From the NCBI GenBank assembly GCA_016711045.1, contig JADJTT010000001.1, positions 186,001 through 250,000 on the forward strand: a stretch of DNA of 64,000 nucleotides, given 5' to 3'. The notes under the pieces are model-generated. The model saw only the letters and a list, made by a program, of their open reading frames with translations. It was not told where the DNA came from and searched no databases. The position numbers and the translations under genes were made by a program. Source of the stretch: Saprospirales bacterium (GTDB taxonomy: Bacteria > Bacteroidota > Bacteroidia > Chitinophagales > Saprospiraceae). Shown here piece by piece: positions 1 through 8,700 of this stretch; the first letter of the stretch is position 1, and every line of letters starts with the position of its first letter.

Positions 1-68
1 TCCTGCAATTGGGCCTGTGCACTTCCTGCCAGACAAATAAATGCGCCTACGGCAAACCACTTTTTCAT
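1..68 (-). CDS. 5' end of a secreted protein gene (cut by the window edge)
   Basis: The minus strand begins with an ATG at 68-66 and stays open to the window edge, giving 22 residues that start MKKWFAVGAFICLAGSAQAQ. This is a textbook type I signal peptide: a Lys-Lys n-region, a hydrophobic core and an A-Q-A cleavage motif, so the product should enter the periplasm or outer membrane. Nothing can be said about function because the mature part lies outside the window. It diverges from asd; the 254 bases between them carry two palindromes. Confidence 0.6.
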   Translation of the reverse strand, partial: MKKWFAVGAFICLAGSAQAQLQ

Positions 69-163
69 TCCAAAAGAATAAGCGTTTGACTAACAGAAGG
101 CCCCCTAAAAATAGAAAAAAAATTGAAATGCACTTATCTTTGGCATCTTGTATGCTAAAAATA

Positions 164-233
164 AAGTGGATTGCCAGCCTTCGTTTGGCAACCCACTTGC
201 GAGTAGTGCGGCCGCTGGCCTCACTACTCGCAA
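164..233. repeat. Two adjoining palindromes with 3-base loops
   Basis: The first palindrome pairs 164-179 with 183-198 around a TTC loop, with three mismatches. The second pairs 197-213 with 217-233 around a GCT loop, with one mismatch. They share two bases at the junction, as neighbouring palindromes do at 4281-4369. The left arm of the first (GTGGATTGCCAGCC) nearly matches the arm at 17585-17598 (CTGGGTTGCCAGCC), so the two loci carry related copies. Neither hairpin is followed by a T-run, so a terminator role is not favoured. Confidence 0.75.
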
Positions 234-322
234 ACCAAATTTTCTTGAGTATAAAATCGTTATGAATGTGGACTGGCATGCCTCCGGTATTACTTTCCTC
301 ATTAAAAAAGAAAATCGAAGAA

Positions 323-1327
323 ATGAAAGTTGCAGTGGTAGGCGTAACGGGTTTGGTAGGCACCGTCATGTGTGAAGTACTGGAAGCCCGGAATTTTCCC
401 GTGACCGAGTTTTTACCCGTAGCATCTGAGCGATCCGTGGGAAAAGAGGTGACTTTTCGAGGAGAAAAACATGCGGTGATCGGACTGGAAGCGGCAGTTG
501 CGGCGAAGCCGGATGTAGCGCTGTTTTCAGCAGGGTCGGGCGTGAGCCTGGAGTGGGCGCCCCGGTTTGCCGCTGTGGGCACACGGGTGATCGACAATTC
601 TTCTGCCTGGCGGATGGAGCCCTCCATCAAACTCGTGGTCCCGGAGGTCAATGCACATGTGCTGGAAGCTTCCGATTTCATTATCGCCAACCCGAATTGC
701 TCCACGATCCAAATGGTGGTGGCATTGGCGCCCTTGCACCGGAAATACGCGATCGAACGCCTGGTCGTTTCTACCTATCAGTCAATTACCGGTACCGGCA
801 TGAAGGCCGTCAAACAGTATAGCCTGGAGAAAAATGGGTTTGTACCCGGCCCGGATGAGATGGCTTATAAGTACCCCATTTTTGAGAACTGCCTGCCCCA
901 TTGCGATGTATTTCTCGAAAATGACTACACCAAAGAAGAAATGAAATTGGTACATGAGACCCGCAAGATCATGGAAGCACCGGAGGTTCGAATCACGGCC
1001 ACTGCCGTGCGCGTACCGGTGATGGGCGGCCATTCGGAGTCCATCAATGTCCAGTTTGCCCGAGATTTTCAGGTGGCCGAAATCCGCCAATTGTTGGCCG
1101 AAGCACCGGGCGTAGTGTTGCTCGACAATCCGGAAACATTTCAGTACCCCATGCCCTTGTTATCCAAAAATAAAGACGAAGTATTTGTGGGACGGGTGCG
1201 CAGGGATGACTCGGCAGAACGGGCGCTAAACCTCTGGGTAGTATCGGATAACCTGCGTAAAGGCGCCGCCACCAACGCGATTCAAATTGCAGAAGTACTG
1301 AAAACCAAAGGTTTTCTTGGAAAATAG
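323..1327 (+). CDS. asd: Aspartate-semialdehyde dehydrogenase
   Basis: This 334-residue enzyme reduces aspartyl phosphate to aspartate semialdehyde with NADPH, the branch step to lysine, threonine and methionine. An NADP-binding glycine motif (GVTGLVG) lies at residues 7-13. The catalytic Cys is C126 in NPNCSTIQ, and the active-site His is H237 in RVPVMGGHSES. Length is normal for the family. The frame is open upstream to 266, but the start at 323 is chosen because MKVAVVGVTG is the usual N-terminus and the extra residues resemble no family member. It is not linked to the thrA-thrC pair at 47-51 kb, which uses its product. Confidence 0.97.
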   Translation: MKVAVVGVTGLVGTVMCEVLEARNFPVTEFLPVASERSVGKEVTFRGEKHAVIGLEAAVAAKPDVALFSAGSGVSLEWAPRFAAVGTRVIDNSSAWRMEPSIKLVVPEVNAHVLEASDFIIANPNCSTIQMVVALAPLHRKYAIERLVVSTYQSITGTGMKAVKQYSLEKNGFVPGPDEMAYKYPIFENCLPHCDVFLENDYTKEEMKLVHETRKIMEAPEVRITATAVRVPVMGGHSESINVQFARDFQVAEIRQLLAEAPGVVLLDNPETFQYPMPLLSKNKDEVFVGRVRRDDSAERALNLWVVSDNLRKGAATNAIQIAEVLKTKGFLGK

Positions 1328-1462
1328 GCCAATTTTTTCGCCAATTTCTTATTTTTAACATTCTGAACCAGCAATCTACAAGGAAACGTAACCTATACAG
1401 CCGACAAATTACTGCAACACCATTGTTTACTCGTACTGAATTTCACGAAAAAGCATCGCAAC

Positions 1463-3115
1463 ATGAAGACCAAGCTCGTACTCTGGGGAACTGACGCCAA
1501 TGAAGAACGCGTACTGATTGCCATGGAACTCCGCCCGGAACTGAACCAGGTAGGGATGTGGCTGTTCCCCGAAGCAATTGCCACCGACGAATTTGCCCAA
1601 CAGCTTTTTGACGAATGGCGGGAATCCAAAGAAGTGCCATTTCCGGAAGGATTCACCTACCGGGAACAGGAACTGACCATGGCCGAAGGCCTGCTGCCGA
1701 ATGATCTCAAGGTAGAAAGAGGAGATATCGTTCAACGCGCCCAGGCAGAATGGCACTTTATCGTTTTGTCCTCCAAATTGAAAGAAGCCTACCATTCCGA
1801 ACTGGATGAGTTGAAAGAGCGGGTGGAGCGCCTCGAAGAATTTGATGAAAGCGTCTGGGACAATCTCAAAACTTTTTGGGACAAGGTCCAGAATCAGGTT
1901 CGAGAACGAAACCTCTTCAGAGACCATATCGATAGTCTGCGGGAAAACACCAACCACCTCTTCGACCGGTTGAAAGAGTTGCGCAAGAGGATGGATGACG
2001 AGTTCGGCAAGCAATCCAAGGATACCATGCAAAAATTCATGGGCATGTTGGAAGACGTCGAAAAAAAGGCCAAAGAAGGGCTGCGCCTGCAATCTGCCTT
2101 CGAAGAATTGAAGCGTATCCAACGGGATTATCGCGATGCCAAAATGACGCGAGACCATCGGTCGAAAGTATGGGACCGCCTGGATAGCGCCTTTAAAGCC
2201 GTCAAAGAAAAACGCTTCGGCAGCGACACATCCAAAGACGACTCCCCTTTCATGCGGATCAAACGCCGCTACGAAGGATTGATGGAAGCGATCGAAAAAA
2301 TGGAGCGCTCCATCCAGCGCGATCAGGATGACCTCCATTTTCAACATAAAAAAATTGCCACTACCGACGGGCAACTGGAAGCTCAAATACGCCAGGCCAA
2401 GATCAAAATGATCGAGGAACGCATCCTGTCGAAAGAGGAAAAATTGAAAGAAATGGTCCACACCCGGACCGATCTCGAGTCCAAGATGGAACAATTGGAG
2501 CAGCGGGAAGCCAAACAGGCGGAAAAAGACCGGCTTATAGCTGCAAAAGAACAGGCAAAGGAAAAAATTGCCGAACAGATCAAGCACCAGGCGGCTGCCA
2601 TGGAGGAGATCTCCGATAAGCTCGAAAAAGCTGCTGATTCCATTGCTCCGGAACCAGAAGAACCCAAGCAGCCCAAGAAAAAAGGAGGTTTGCTCGAGTC
2701 GATCACAGAAAAAATGGAAGACGTCCTTGAGGATGCCGTCGACACCGCCAAAGCAGTCGCAGGGGTAGTTGCTGACAAGGTCGAAGACGTCGTCGATAAT
2801 CTGAAAGAAAATCTGGATTCAGAAGAGAAGGAAGAAGTAGTTGCCGAAGCAACGGAAACGACAGAGGAGCCCAGCGCACCTGCAAAACCCAAAGGCGGAA
2901 AAGGCAAGAAAAAAGCAAGCCTGCTCGAGTCGATCGCTGAAAAAGTGGAAGATGCAGTAGAGGATGCGATAGACACTGCCAAAGCCGTGGCCGCAGTAGT
3001 CTCCGATAAAGTAGAAGATGCAATGGAAGATCTGAGCGAAAAACTGACTTCGTCAGAAGAGGAGCCCAAATCAGAGGATACGCCCAAAGACGAAGAAGAG
3101 GAGAAAGAAGGATAA
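1463..3115 (+). CDS. Large charged coiled-coil protein with duplicated C-terminal helices
   Basis: This 550-residue protein has no signal peptide or membrane segment, so it is probably cytoplasmic. Residues 1-80 look globular; about 80-400 are almost continuous Glu/Lys/Arg-rich helix with heptad-like spacing. A stretch near residues 210-250 (RDYRDAKMTRDHRSKVWDRL) weakly recalls DUF349 helical modules, which I cannot confirm. The tail contains two copies of a roughly 43-residue amphipathic segment, beginning LLESITEKMEDVLEDAVDTA at residue 410 and LLESIAEKVEDAVEDAIDTA at 487, separated by Pro/Lys-rich linkers. The last residues are very acidic. It converges on the polyprenyl synthetase with two bases between stops. 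Function unknown; a structural or RNA/protein-scaffold role is only a guess. Confidence 0.8.
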   Translation: MKTKLVLWGTDANEERVLIAMELRPELNQVGMWLFPEAIATDEFAQQLFDEWRESKEVPFPEGFTYREQELTMAEGLLPNDLKVERGDIVQRAQAEWHFIVLSSKLKEAYHSELDELKERVERLEEFDESVWDNLKTFWDKVQNQVRERNLFRDHIDSLRENTNHLFDRLKELRKRMDDEFGKQSKDTMQKFMGMLEDVEKKAKEGLRLQSAFEELKRIQRDYRDAKMTRDHRSKVWDRLDSAFKAVKEKRFGSDTSKDDSPFMRIKRRYEGLMEAIEKMERSIQRDQDDLHFQHKKIATTDGQLEAQIRQAKIKMIEERILSKEEKLKEMVHTRTDLESKMEQLEQREAKQAEKDRLIAAKEQAKEKIAEQIKHQAAAMEEISDKLEKAADSIAPEPEEPKQPKKKGGLLESITEKMEDVLEDAVDTAKAVAGVVADKVEDVVDNLKENLDSEEKEEVVAEATETTEEPSAPAKPKGGKGKKKASLLESIAEKVEDAVEDAIDTAKAVAAVVSDKVEDAMEDLSEKLTSSEEEPKSEDTPKDEEEEKEG

Positions 3116-3117
3116 CC

Positions 3118-4092
3118 TCACTTTTTCCTGTCGGTGACAAAGACGACCAGTTCTTCCAGTGCGCGCCTTACCGGCCCGTCGGGAAACTGATGGAGTTGCT
3201 CGAAAGCTTCCTTGCGGAAGCCGTACATCTTCTCTGTGGCATATTCCATTCCTCCGCTGGCCCTTACAAAGTCGATGACTTCGCGGACTTTATCATCCCG
3301 GTCGTGGTACTTTCGGATGAGGGTGAGGATTTGCCGTTTGTCAGAAGGGGTGGCATGCTGAAGGGCATAGATCAGCGGTAGGGTGAGTTTCTTTTCCTTA
3401 ATGTCGATACCGAGCGGCTTGCCAACGTCATCCGTTCCAAAATCAAAGAGGTCGTCGCGGATCTGGAAAGACATGCCGATCTTTTCTCCAAATACGCGCA
3501 TGCGCTGAATAGCTTCTTCATCCTGGGTGACGGAAGCAGCGCCGGCGCCGCAGGCAGCCGCAATGAGCGAAGCCGTCTTTCCCCGAATGATGTCGTAATA
3601 AACGCCTTCTTCAATATCGAGCCGGCGGGCTTTTTCCATTTGGAGCAGTTCGCCCTCACTCATCTCTTTTACCGCAGTAGACACGATCTCCAGGAGCTTG
3701 AACTCTTTATTGTTAAGCGCCAACAAAAGCCCTTGAGAAAGGAGGTAATCCCCTACGAGTACGGCAATTTTATTTTTCCAAAGCGCATTGATGGAGAAAA
3801 AACCACGGCGTTCGAAACTGTCGTCTACCACATCATCGTGCACCAGGGTGGCTGTGTGCAGGAGTTCGACGAGCGAAGCGGCATTATAACTGGAAGGGGT
3901 GATCTCTCCGCACAACTTGGCGCTCAGGAACACAAACATGGGCCGCACCTGCTTTCCTTTTCGCCGTACGATGTAATACGTGATCTTATCCAATAGAGAG
4001 ACCTGGCTCCGGGTAGCTTCCCGGAAATGCCGCTCGAATTCCTTCAACTCCGCCTCTATCGGCCCCTTGATCGCATCGATGCCTTTGGTCAT
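3118..4092 (-). CDS. Polyprenyl diphosphate synthase (octaprenyl/heptaprenyl type)
   Basis: This trans-isoprenyl diphosphate synthase of 324 residues condenses isopentenyl diphosphate onto an allylic primer, probably making the quinone side chain. Both aspartate-rich motifs are present: DDVVD at residues 86-90 (in HDDVVDDSFERRG) and DDLFD at 213-217, with KPLGIDIKEKKLTLPL behind the second. The bulky-residue pattern before the first motif favours a long-chain product (IspB-like) over farnesyl synthase, but chain length cannot be read with certainty. Its upstream region is the composite palindromic element at 4186-4461, so its promoter must lie within about 90 bases. Confidence 0.93.
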   Translation of the reverse strand: MTKGIDAIKGPIEAELKEFERHFREATRSQVSLLDKITYYIVRRKGKQVRPMFVFLSAKLCGEITPSSYNAASLVELLHTATLVHDDVVDDSFERRGFFSINALWKNKIAVLVGDYLLSQGLLLALNNKEFKLLEIVSTAVKEMSEGELLQMEKARRLDIEEGVYYDIIRGKTASLIAAACGAGAASVTQDEEAIQRMRVFGEKIGMSFQIRDDLFDFGTDDVGKPLGIDIKEKKLTLPLIYALQHATPSDKRQILTLIRKYHDRDDKVREVIDFVRASGGMEYATEKMYGFRKEAFEQLHQFPDGPVRRALEELVVFVTDRKK

Positions 4093-4185
4093 AAAATCCA
4101 GTTAAATACCTATACACCGCTTTAGTGGCGGAAAGATACAAGAATTTCCAGCAGCACGGGAAAACCCATTCCAGGAAAATCCCCT

Positions 4186-4461
4186 GTAAGTAGTGCGACA
4201 AAATTAATAATCATATTTCGCCGCCGCTGGCGGCGAAATATGATTATAGGACTTACGCACTTGCGAAGAAAAAAAACGTTAAAAATGACTTTTTCGGCGC
4301 CAGAGGCGCCGAAAAAGTCATTTTTAAAGGCCATATCGCCGCCGCAGGCGGCGATATGGCCTTTAAAAATCGTTGAATACGCGTTATGCGTAACTCCTGG
4401 ATTATTAACACTGCGGCCGCCGGCCGCAGTGTTAATAAGTTAATTATGTCAGAGAACTTAC
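4186..4461. repeat. Composite palindromic element: four long hairpins inside matching ends
   Basis: The ends are imperfect inverted repeats of 23 bases: GTAAGTAGTGCGACAAAATT at 4186-4205 and the complement of 4439-4461 (GTAAGTTCTCTGACATAATT). Between them lie four perfect palindromes: arms 4207-4225/4229-4247 (loop GCT), 4281-4301/4305-4325 (AGA), 4321-4343/4347-4369 (GCA) and 4402-4418/4422-4438 (GCC). Each has a 17-23 base arm, a GC-rich tip and an AT-rich base. Inner flanks GGACTTACGCA (4249-4259) and the complement of TGCGTAACTCC (4387-4397) form another inverted pair. The locus fills most of the 409-base gap between two divergent genes. One end sequence of each type recurs at about 13066-13143. 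Confidence 0.9.
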
Positions 4462-4467
4462 CTTTGC
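4460..4467 (+). promoter_or_regulatory. Candidate -7 element for the hydrolase gene
   Basis: TACCTTTG matches the Bacteroidetes -7 consensus TAnnTTTG and starts at the outer edge of the composite repeat, 34 bases before the ATG of the alpha/beta hydrolase. No clear -33 TTTG is seen at the right distance, so the call is tentative. Confidence 0.4.
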
Positions 4468-4501
4468 AAATAAGCTTTGAAGATTCCAAACAGTTTAGCT
4501 T

Positions 4502-5380
4502 ATGAAAAGATTTGAGATTACTGTCAAAAAAGACCTGAAGCTGAAATCCACTGCCGGCAAGCCCTTTGCGCTCGACCTCTATACACCTGCCGGTGCTGGT
4601 TCCTTTCCGCTTCTGCTATTTGCACATGGGTTTAAAGGATTTAAAGACTGGGGGCATTGGCATCTCCTCGCGAATGAGTTTGCCTCGAGAGGCTTTGCCT
4701 TTTTAAAATTCAATTTTTCCCATAACGGTGTTACCCCCAAATACCCGGTCGATTTTGCCGACCTGGAAGCCTTCGGCCAAAATAACTACACCAAAGAACT
4801 CCAGGACCTGGACACCCTGATCCACGCGCTTTTTCAACGTCCGGAATGGCTTCCCGCCTCTTGCGACCTGGATCGCCTGGGGCTGATCGGCCATAGCCGG
4901 GGAGGCGCCCTTTCCATTCTTTTTGCTGCCCGGGAGCCGCGCATCAAAGCGCTCGCCACCTGGGCCGCCGTCAGCGATCTGGGCTTTTTATGGCGGGATA
5001 AACAGGTATTGGAACAATGGAGACAAACCGGGGTGCATTTCATCTCTAATGCACGTACCCGACAGCAAATGCCCTTGTATTTCCAGCTTTATGAAGATTT
5101 TCAGGCACACGGAGAAGCCTACCAGGTGGAACCCCAACTACGGCGCCTCCAAAAGCCCATGCTCATCGTCCACGGAGCAGCCGACCCCGGCGTGCCCGTC
5201 GCACAAGCCCATCAACTAAAATCCTGGAACCCAAATGCCGAACTTGCCATCATAGACGGAGCAGATCATGTCTTCGGCGGTAGCCATCCGTTTGAAGGGA
5301 AAGAATTGCCCGCGTATGCACAAATACTCGCCGAAAAAACCATCGCGTTTTTTGAAAAAATTAGCCAATCACCCAAATAG
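4502..5380 (+). CDS. Alpha/beta hydrolase (dienelactone-hydrolase-like)
   Basis: This 292-residue protein has the alpha/beta-hydrolase layout: an oxyanion segment HGFKGFKDW near residues 42-50, the nucleophile elbow GHSRGG with Ser132, a likely acid in VHGAADPGVP, and the catalytic His in DGADHVFGG. There is no signal peptide, so it should be cytoplasmic. Bacteroidetes relatives are annotated as serine aminopeptidase or dienelactone-hydrolase-like esterases; the substrate cannot be read from sequence. The gene stands alone, downstream of the composite repeat and upstream of a second repeat region. Confidence 0.9.
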   Translation: MKRFEITVKKDLKLKSTAGKPFALDLYTPAGAGSFPLLLFAHGFKGFKDWGHWHLLANEFASRGFAFLKFNFSHNGVTPKYPVDFADLEAFGQNNYTKELQDLDTLIHALFQRPEWLPASCDLDRLGLIGHSRGGALSILFAAREPRIKALATWAAVSDLGFLWRDKQVLEQWRQTGVHFISNARTRQQMPLYFQLYEDFQAHGEAYQVEPQLRRLQKPMLIVHGAADPGVPVAQAHQLKSWNPNAELAIIDGADHVFGGSHPFEGKELPAYAQILAEKTIAFFEKISQSPK

Positions 5381-5725
5381 GTGCCGGGCTTTCAGCAATC
5401 AATGGTAGCAGGCGGGCTGTGCCCGACTGCTACCCAAAATAAATAAGCCCGGCATTTAGGTAAGCGCCGGGCTATCAGAATCAGAGAGAGCGAAAGACAA
5501 TCTTAAATCGGGTTTCAGGGAAAGTGAAGACGCAAAATCCTCCACAACAGCCAGCCGAAACCGGCTGCGTGGAGAACTACGCTTGCTGGTCTTTTTGGGG
5601 TTAAGCTCAGCATTTATAAACCTTGAATTAGTATGTCGTGGTAATTTTTGTGCGGTGCTACGTAGGTATAGAGGCAGGCTGCGGAAGGATTCCACAAATG
5701 GGCGGCACTTTTTTAACAAAACCTT
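5381..5725. other. Non-coding gap with nested hairpin repeats at its left end
   Basis: No convincing gene is present. TGCCGGGCTT at 5382-5391 is the inverse of AAGCCCGGCA at 5445-5454, and these enclose a palindrome with arms 5404-5417 and 5421-5434, loop TGT and one mismatch. The segment GCCGGGCTTTCAGCAATC (5383-5400) also recurs directly, slightly changed, near 5466-5482. The rest (about 5485-5725) shows no motif I recognise; I looked for tmRNA, RNase P and SRP RNA signatures on both strands and found none. Confidence 0.6.
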
Positions 5726-5764
5726 AAAAAGAAAAGAGGGCCCGAAGAGCCCTCTTTTCTTTTT
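5726..5764. terminator. Bidirectional intrinsic terminator
   Basis: A perfect 16-base inverted repeat pairs 5726-5741 (AAAAAGAAAAGAGGGC) with 5749-5764 around a 7-base loop. The GC core is flanked by A on one side and T on the other, so it can terminate from both directions. It abuts the stop codon of the large minus-strand protease/propeller gene. Confidence 0.9.
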
Positions 5765-8700
5765 ACCATCCCGGAGTAAAATTGACCCCGAAAACACCTC
5801 GTGTATTTTTCATTAGCGGGAACGCATAGTAGGGTTCCAGGATCAGTGCGCCGAACAGATTGACTCGAAGAGATGCCCCTGCACTGAAAACAGGGGAAGT
5901 CGTTCCGGGAAACCATTTCTTGCTTTCTGAATCCCGAAACTCGCCCCAATCATCCCATGCCAATCCGCCATCTAAAAACAGGGCGAACTCGGTGAAAAAG
6001 GTGCGGGAACGGATCAGTGACAAGCGTTCAGGTCCCGTCAAAGGCAAGCGAACCTCCGCCCCGGTCAGCAACATTTTGGAACCGAGCAGAATGCTGTAAT
6101 CCTTGCCATTGTCCTGTAGTATTTCCATGCTGGTATTGGAGAAATAACCCCGTACATTCCAGGGATACCCCAAATACTGTTGGATGAACCGACTGGCATT
6201 GGGACCATAAAACCCCTGGTGCGTAGCGCGGAGGGCAAAAGTCACCGGATTTACATGGAAATAGCGGCGATAGTCGGCTGTTATCGACCACATATTCACC
6301 TCGCCGATATGCTCCCTGCTGCCAAATCCATTGTAGTATTTTTCCAACCCGACCCGGAAACGGTAACCCTTAAGCGGGGAAGCCACCCCAAAGAAGGAAT
6401 TATCGCCCACCAATGCCACATTAGCCGATACCACCTGCCCATTCAAAATGGGGACATTTGCAGAAGTGGGATCGATCTTGTCCCGCTCCTGAAGCAACAA
6501 TTGGCCATAGGCATCCACATAAGAATCTACCTGATTCAACCGGCTGTAGTAAAATGCATAGTTGGCGCCGCCCTCCAGCCGTAGCACGGTGGAAAATGGA
6601 AACTGGGCAAAGGCGCCTACCCGGTCTTCAAAGTTGCGTAGTTCAAAACGCTGGAAGTGGAAGGCCGGGATCAGAAATCCATTCCGGTCCTGCAAGGTAT
6701 CCATTCCGACGTAGCCGTCGCCCGTACCGAAATAATAGGGAAAGTGTGAAAAGCTCACTCCCCACCCTATTCTGTTTTTCTGATTGAGGTAGGCCACTGA
6801 GCCGGCGATGTCGACCAGCTGTCCATTCATCGAAAGACTTGTGAATAGCTGGTTGTTGCCAAGCATGTCGCTGAAATAGAGATTGATAGCGCCCGCAGCT
6901 CCGGATACGGGACCGAAATAATTGCCGACGCCCACTCCTGCGCCCCCACTGGCAAAGTCGAGACGGAATTTGGGCCGGTATTTATTTTCCGTAAAGACCA
7001 ACGATTCAGCGCCGGGCAGGGTATCCAACTGTGCCAACTGCGTATCTACAATGCGATTGGCTCGGCGGTTCTGGGCCGGCAGTTGTGCTGCCGTTAAATC
7101 TACTTCCAGCGGATCGACCTCCTTATTCAGGAAATCTTCCGGGCGGGCCGAAAAAATGCGGTAGTCGCCTCCGTAGAAGTGGGTATAGAGAAACCGATTG
7201 CGTCGATCCGAGCGACTGGCTGTGATAGCCGGTGCATAGGGAGTGATTCCACTGACGCCGGTCAACAGATCCGTGAGTTGGTAGACCTTCTGAGTCTCCG
7301 GCTCGTAGCGATAAATGTTGCGATAGCCATCGCGATCGGATAAAAAGATCAGGTTGCCGGCGACATCGAAGATGGGATTGAGGTTGTCGGCCCCCGGGAA
7401 CAGGTCGATGTCTTCACTGTGTGGGTTGTCGACATCGTAACGCGCCAGATTGAACACCCATTTCCCATCGGTACGGCCGCGCTGTTGGCTGAGCCGGTCG
7501 GTGGAGTAGGCAATATACTTGCCATCATCTGACCAGGCCGGCAACAATTCGGCGTAGCGGTCATTGGTCAACTGCGCTACTTTTTTGGTGCGCAGGTTGA
7601 GGAGATACAGGTCGGTCTGCCCGTTCACCAGGCCGGAGACTACGATCGTTTTCCCATCGGGCGACCAGGCCGGGTTCTGGAACGCGGGTACGCCTTCCAG
7701 GAAAAATTCGTCAACTGTTTTTCCAGTCAACACCTCCTTTATGATCAGCACATTGTCGCCGTTGCGCACGCCCGAAAAGGCAAACCGCTTGCTGTCGGGC
7801 GACCACGTTCCCGCCGATTCGACATAATCGTATTCATCGATATGCCCGTCTTTTGTCGTACTCGCCACCTGGCGAATGAGCTCCCCATTCGCGGCATTAG
7901 CCAGGAACAAGTCGACGGTAAACAGGTTTTTCTCCGACAGGAAAATGACGTACTTCCCGTCCGGACTCAACACGGGGGCGATATTGATACGGCCACCATT
8001 ATCTTTCGAGATCAGGCTTCGGCCAACGGGGTTTTCCTTCCTGTCGCCGAGCATGTCGCCATAGTATTTTTTGATGGAGTTCACCCAAAGCTCAGACAGG
8101 TCTTTGCTCTTGATCTGGAATGTCTTTTGGCAGGCTTCGTCAAATCCGTATCTGGCGGTATTCATAAAAAACGGCTCGATTATTTCATCGCCATACAGGC
8201 CGGTGAGGAAGGACCAGAATACCTGCCCCCATCGATAGGGAAAATATCGATCCACTTTGTCGAGGTCCTTGATCGAAGGCACATCGTCATTTAACACCGC
8301 ATCGCGCATCCACATGGAGGTGTGTGCGTCGTTGCGTCCGATCGACATATACTCGGCAAGTCCTTCCACCATCCAGAGCGGCAGGTTGCCCAGGCTCTCC
8401 AGGTTGGTTGAATCGCCTTGCAGAATGAGATGATATTGGAATGCATGCACCAACTCGTGTCCGAGCACGTGGTGGGTTTGCTGATCCGACATGGTGAGTG
8501 GCAGCACGACCCTGTTTTTAAGGGCCTCCGTCACCCCTCCCGTGCCTATGCCGATCGAGCCGCCTATCGTGTTGGTTTGTTGAAAATCGGCATGGTCGCT
8601 GTAAAGGATAATCGGATTGCGAAGCTCGAACGTGTCCTTGAAGATCGTTTGGTGCAGGTGATACCACTGCTCCGCCCAGGTGGTGAATTCTTGCAACGCG

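Noticed and set aside
1427..2587. 386-codon open frame antisense to the coiled-coil gene
   Set aside because: Phe/Leu-rich composition follows from reverse-reading Glu/Lys codons; no signal or family match.
4186..4461. CRISPR array
   Set aside because: Repeats are inverted, not direct, arms differ from unit to unit and there are no cas genes.
5485..5725. Possible structured RNA
   Set aside because: No tmRNA, RNase P, SRP or 6S signature seen on either strand; only the flanking hairpins can be supported.
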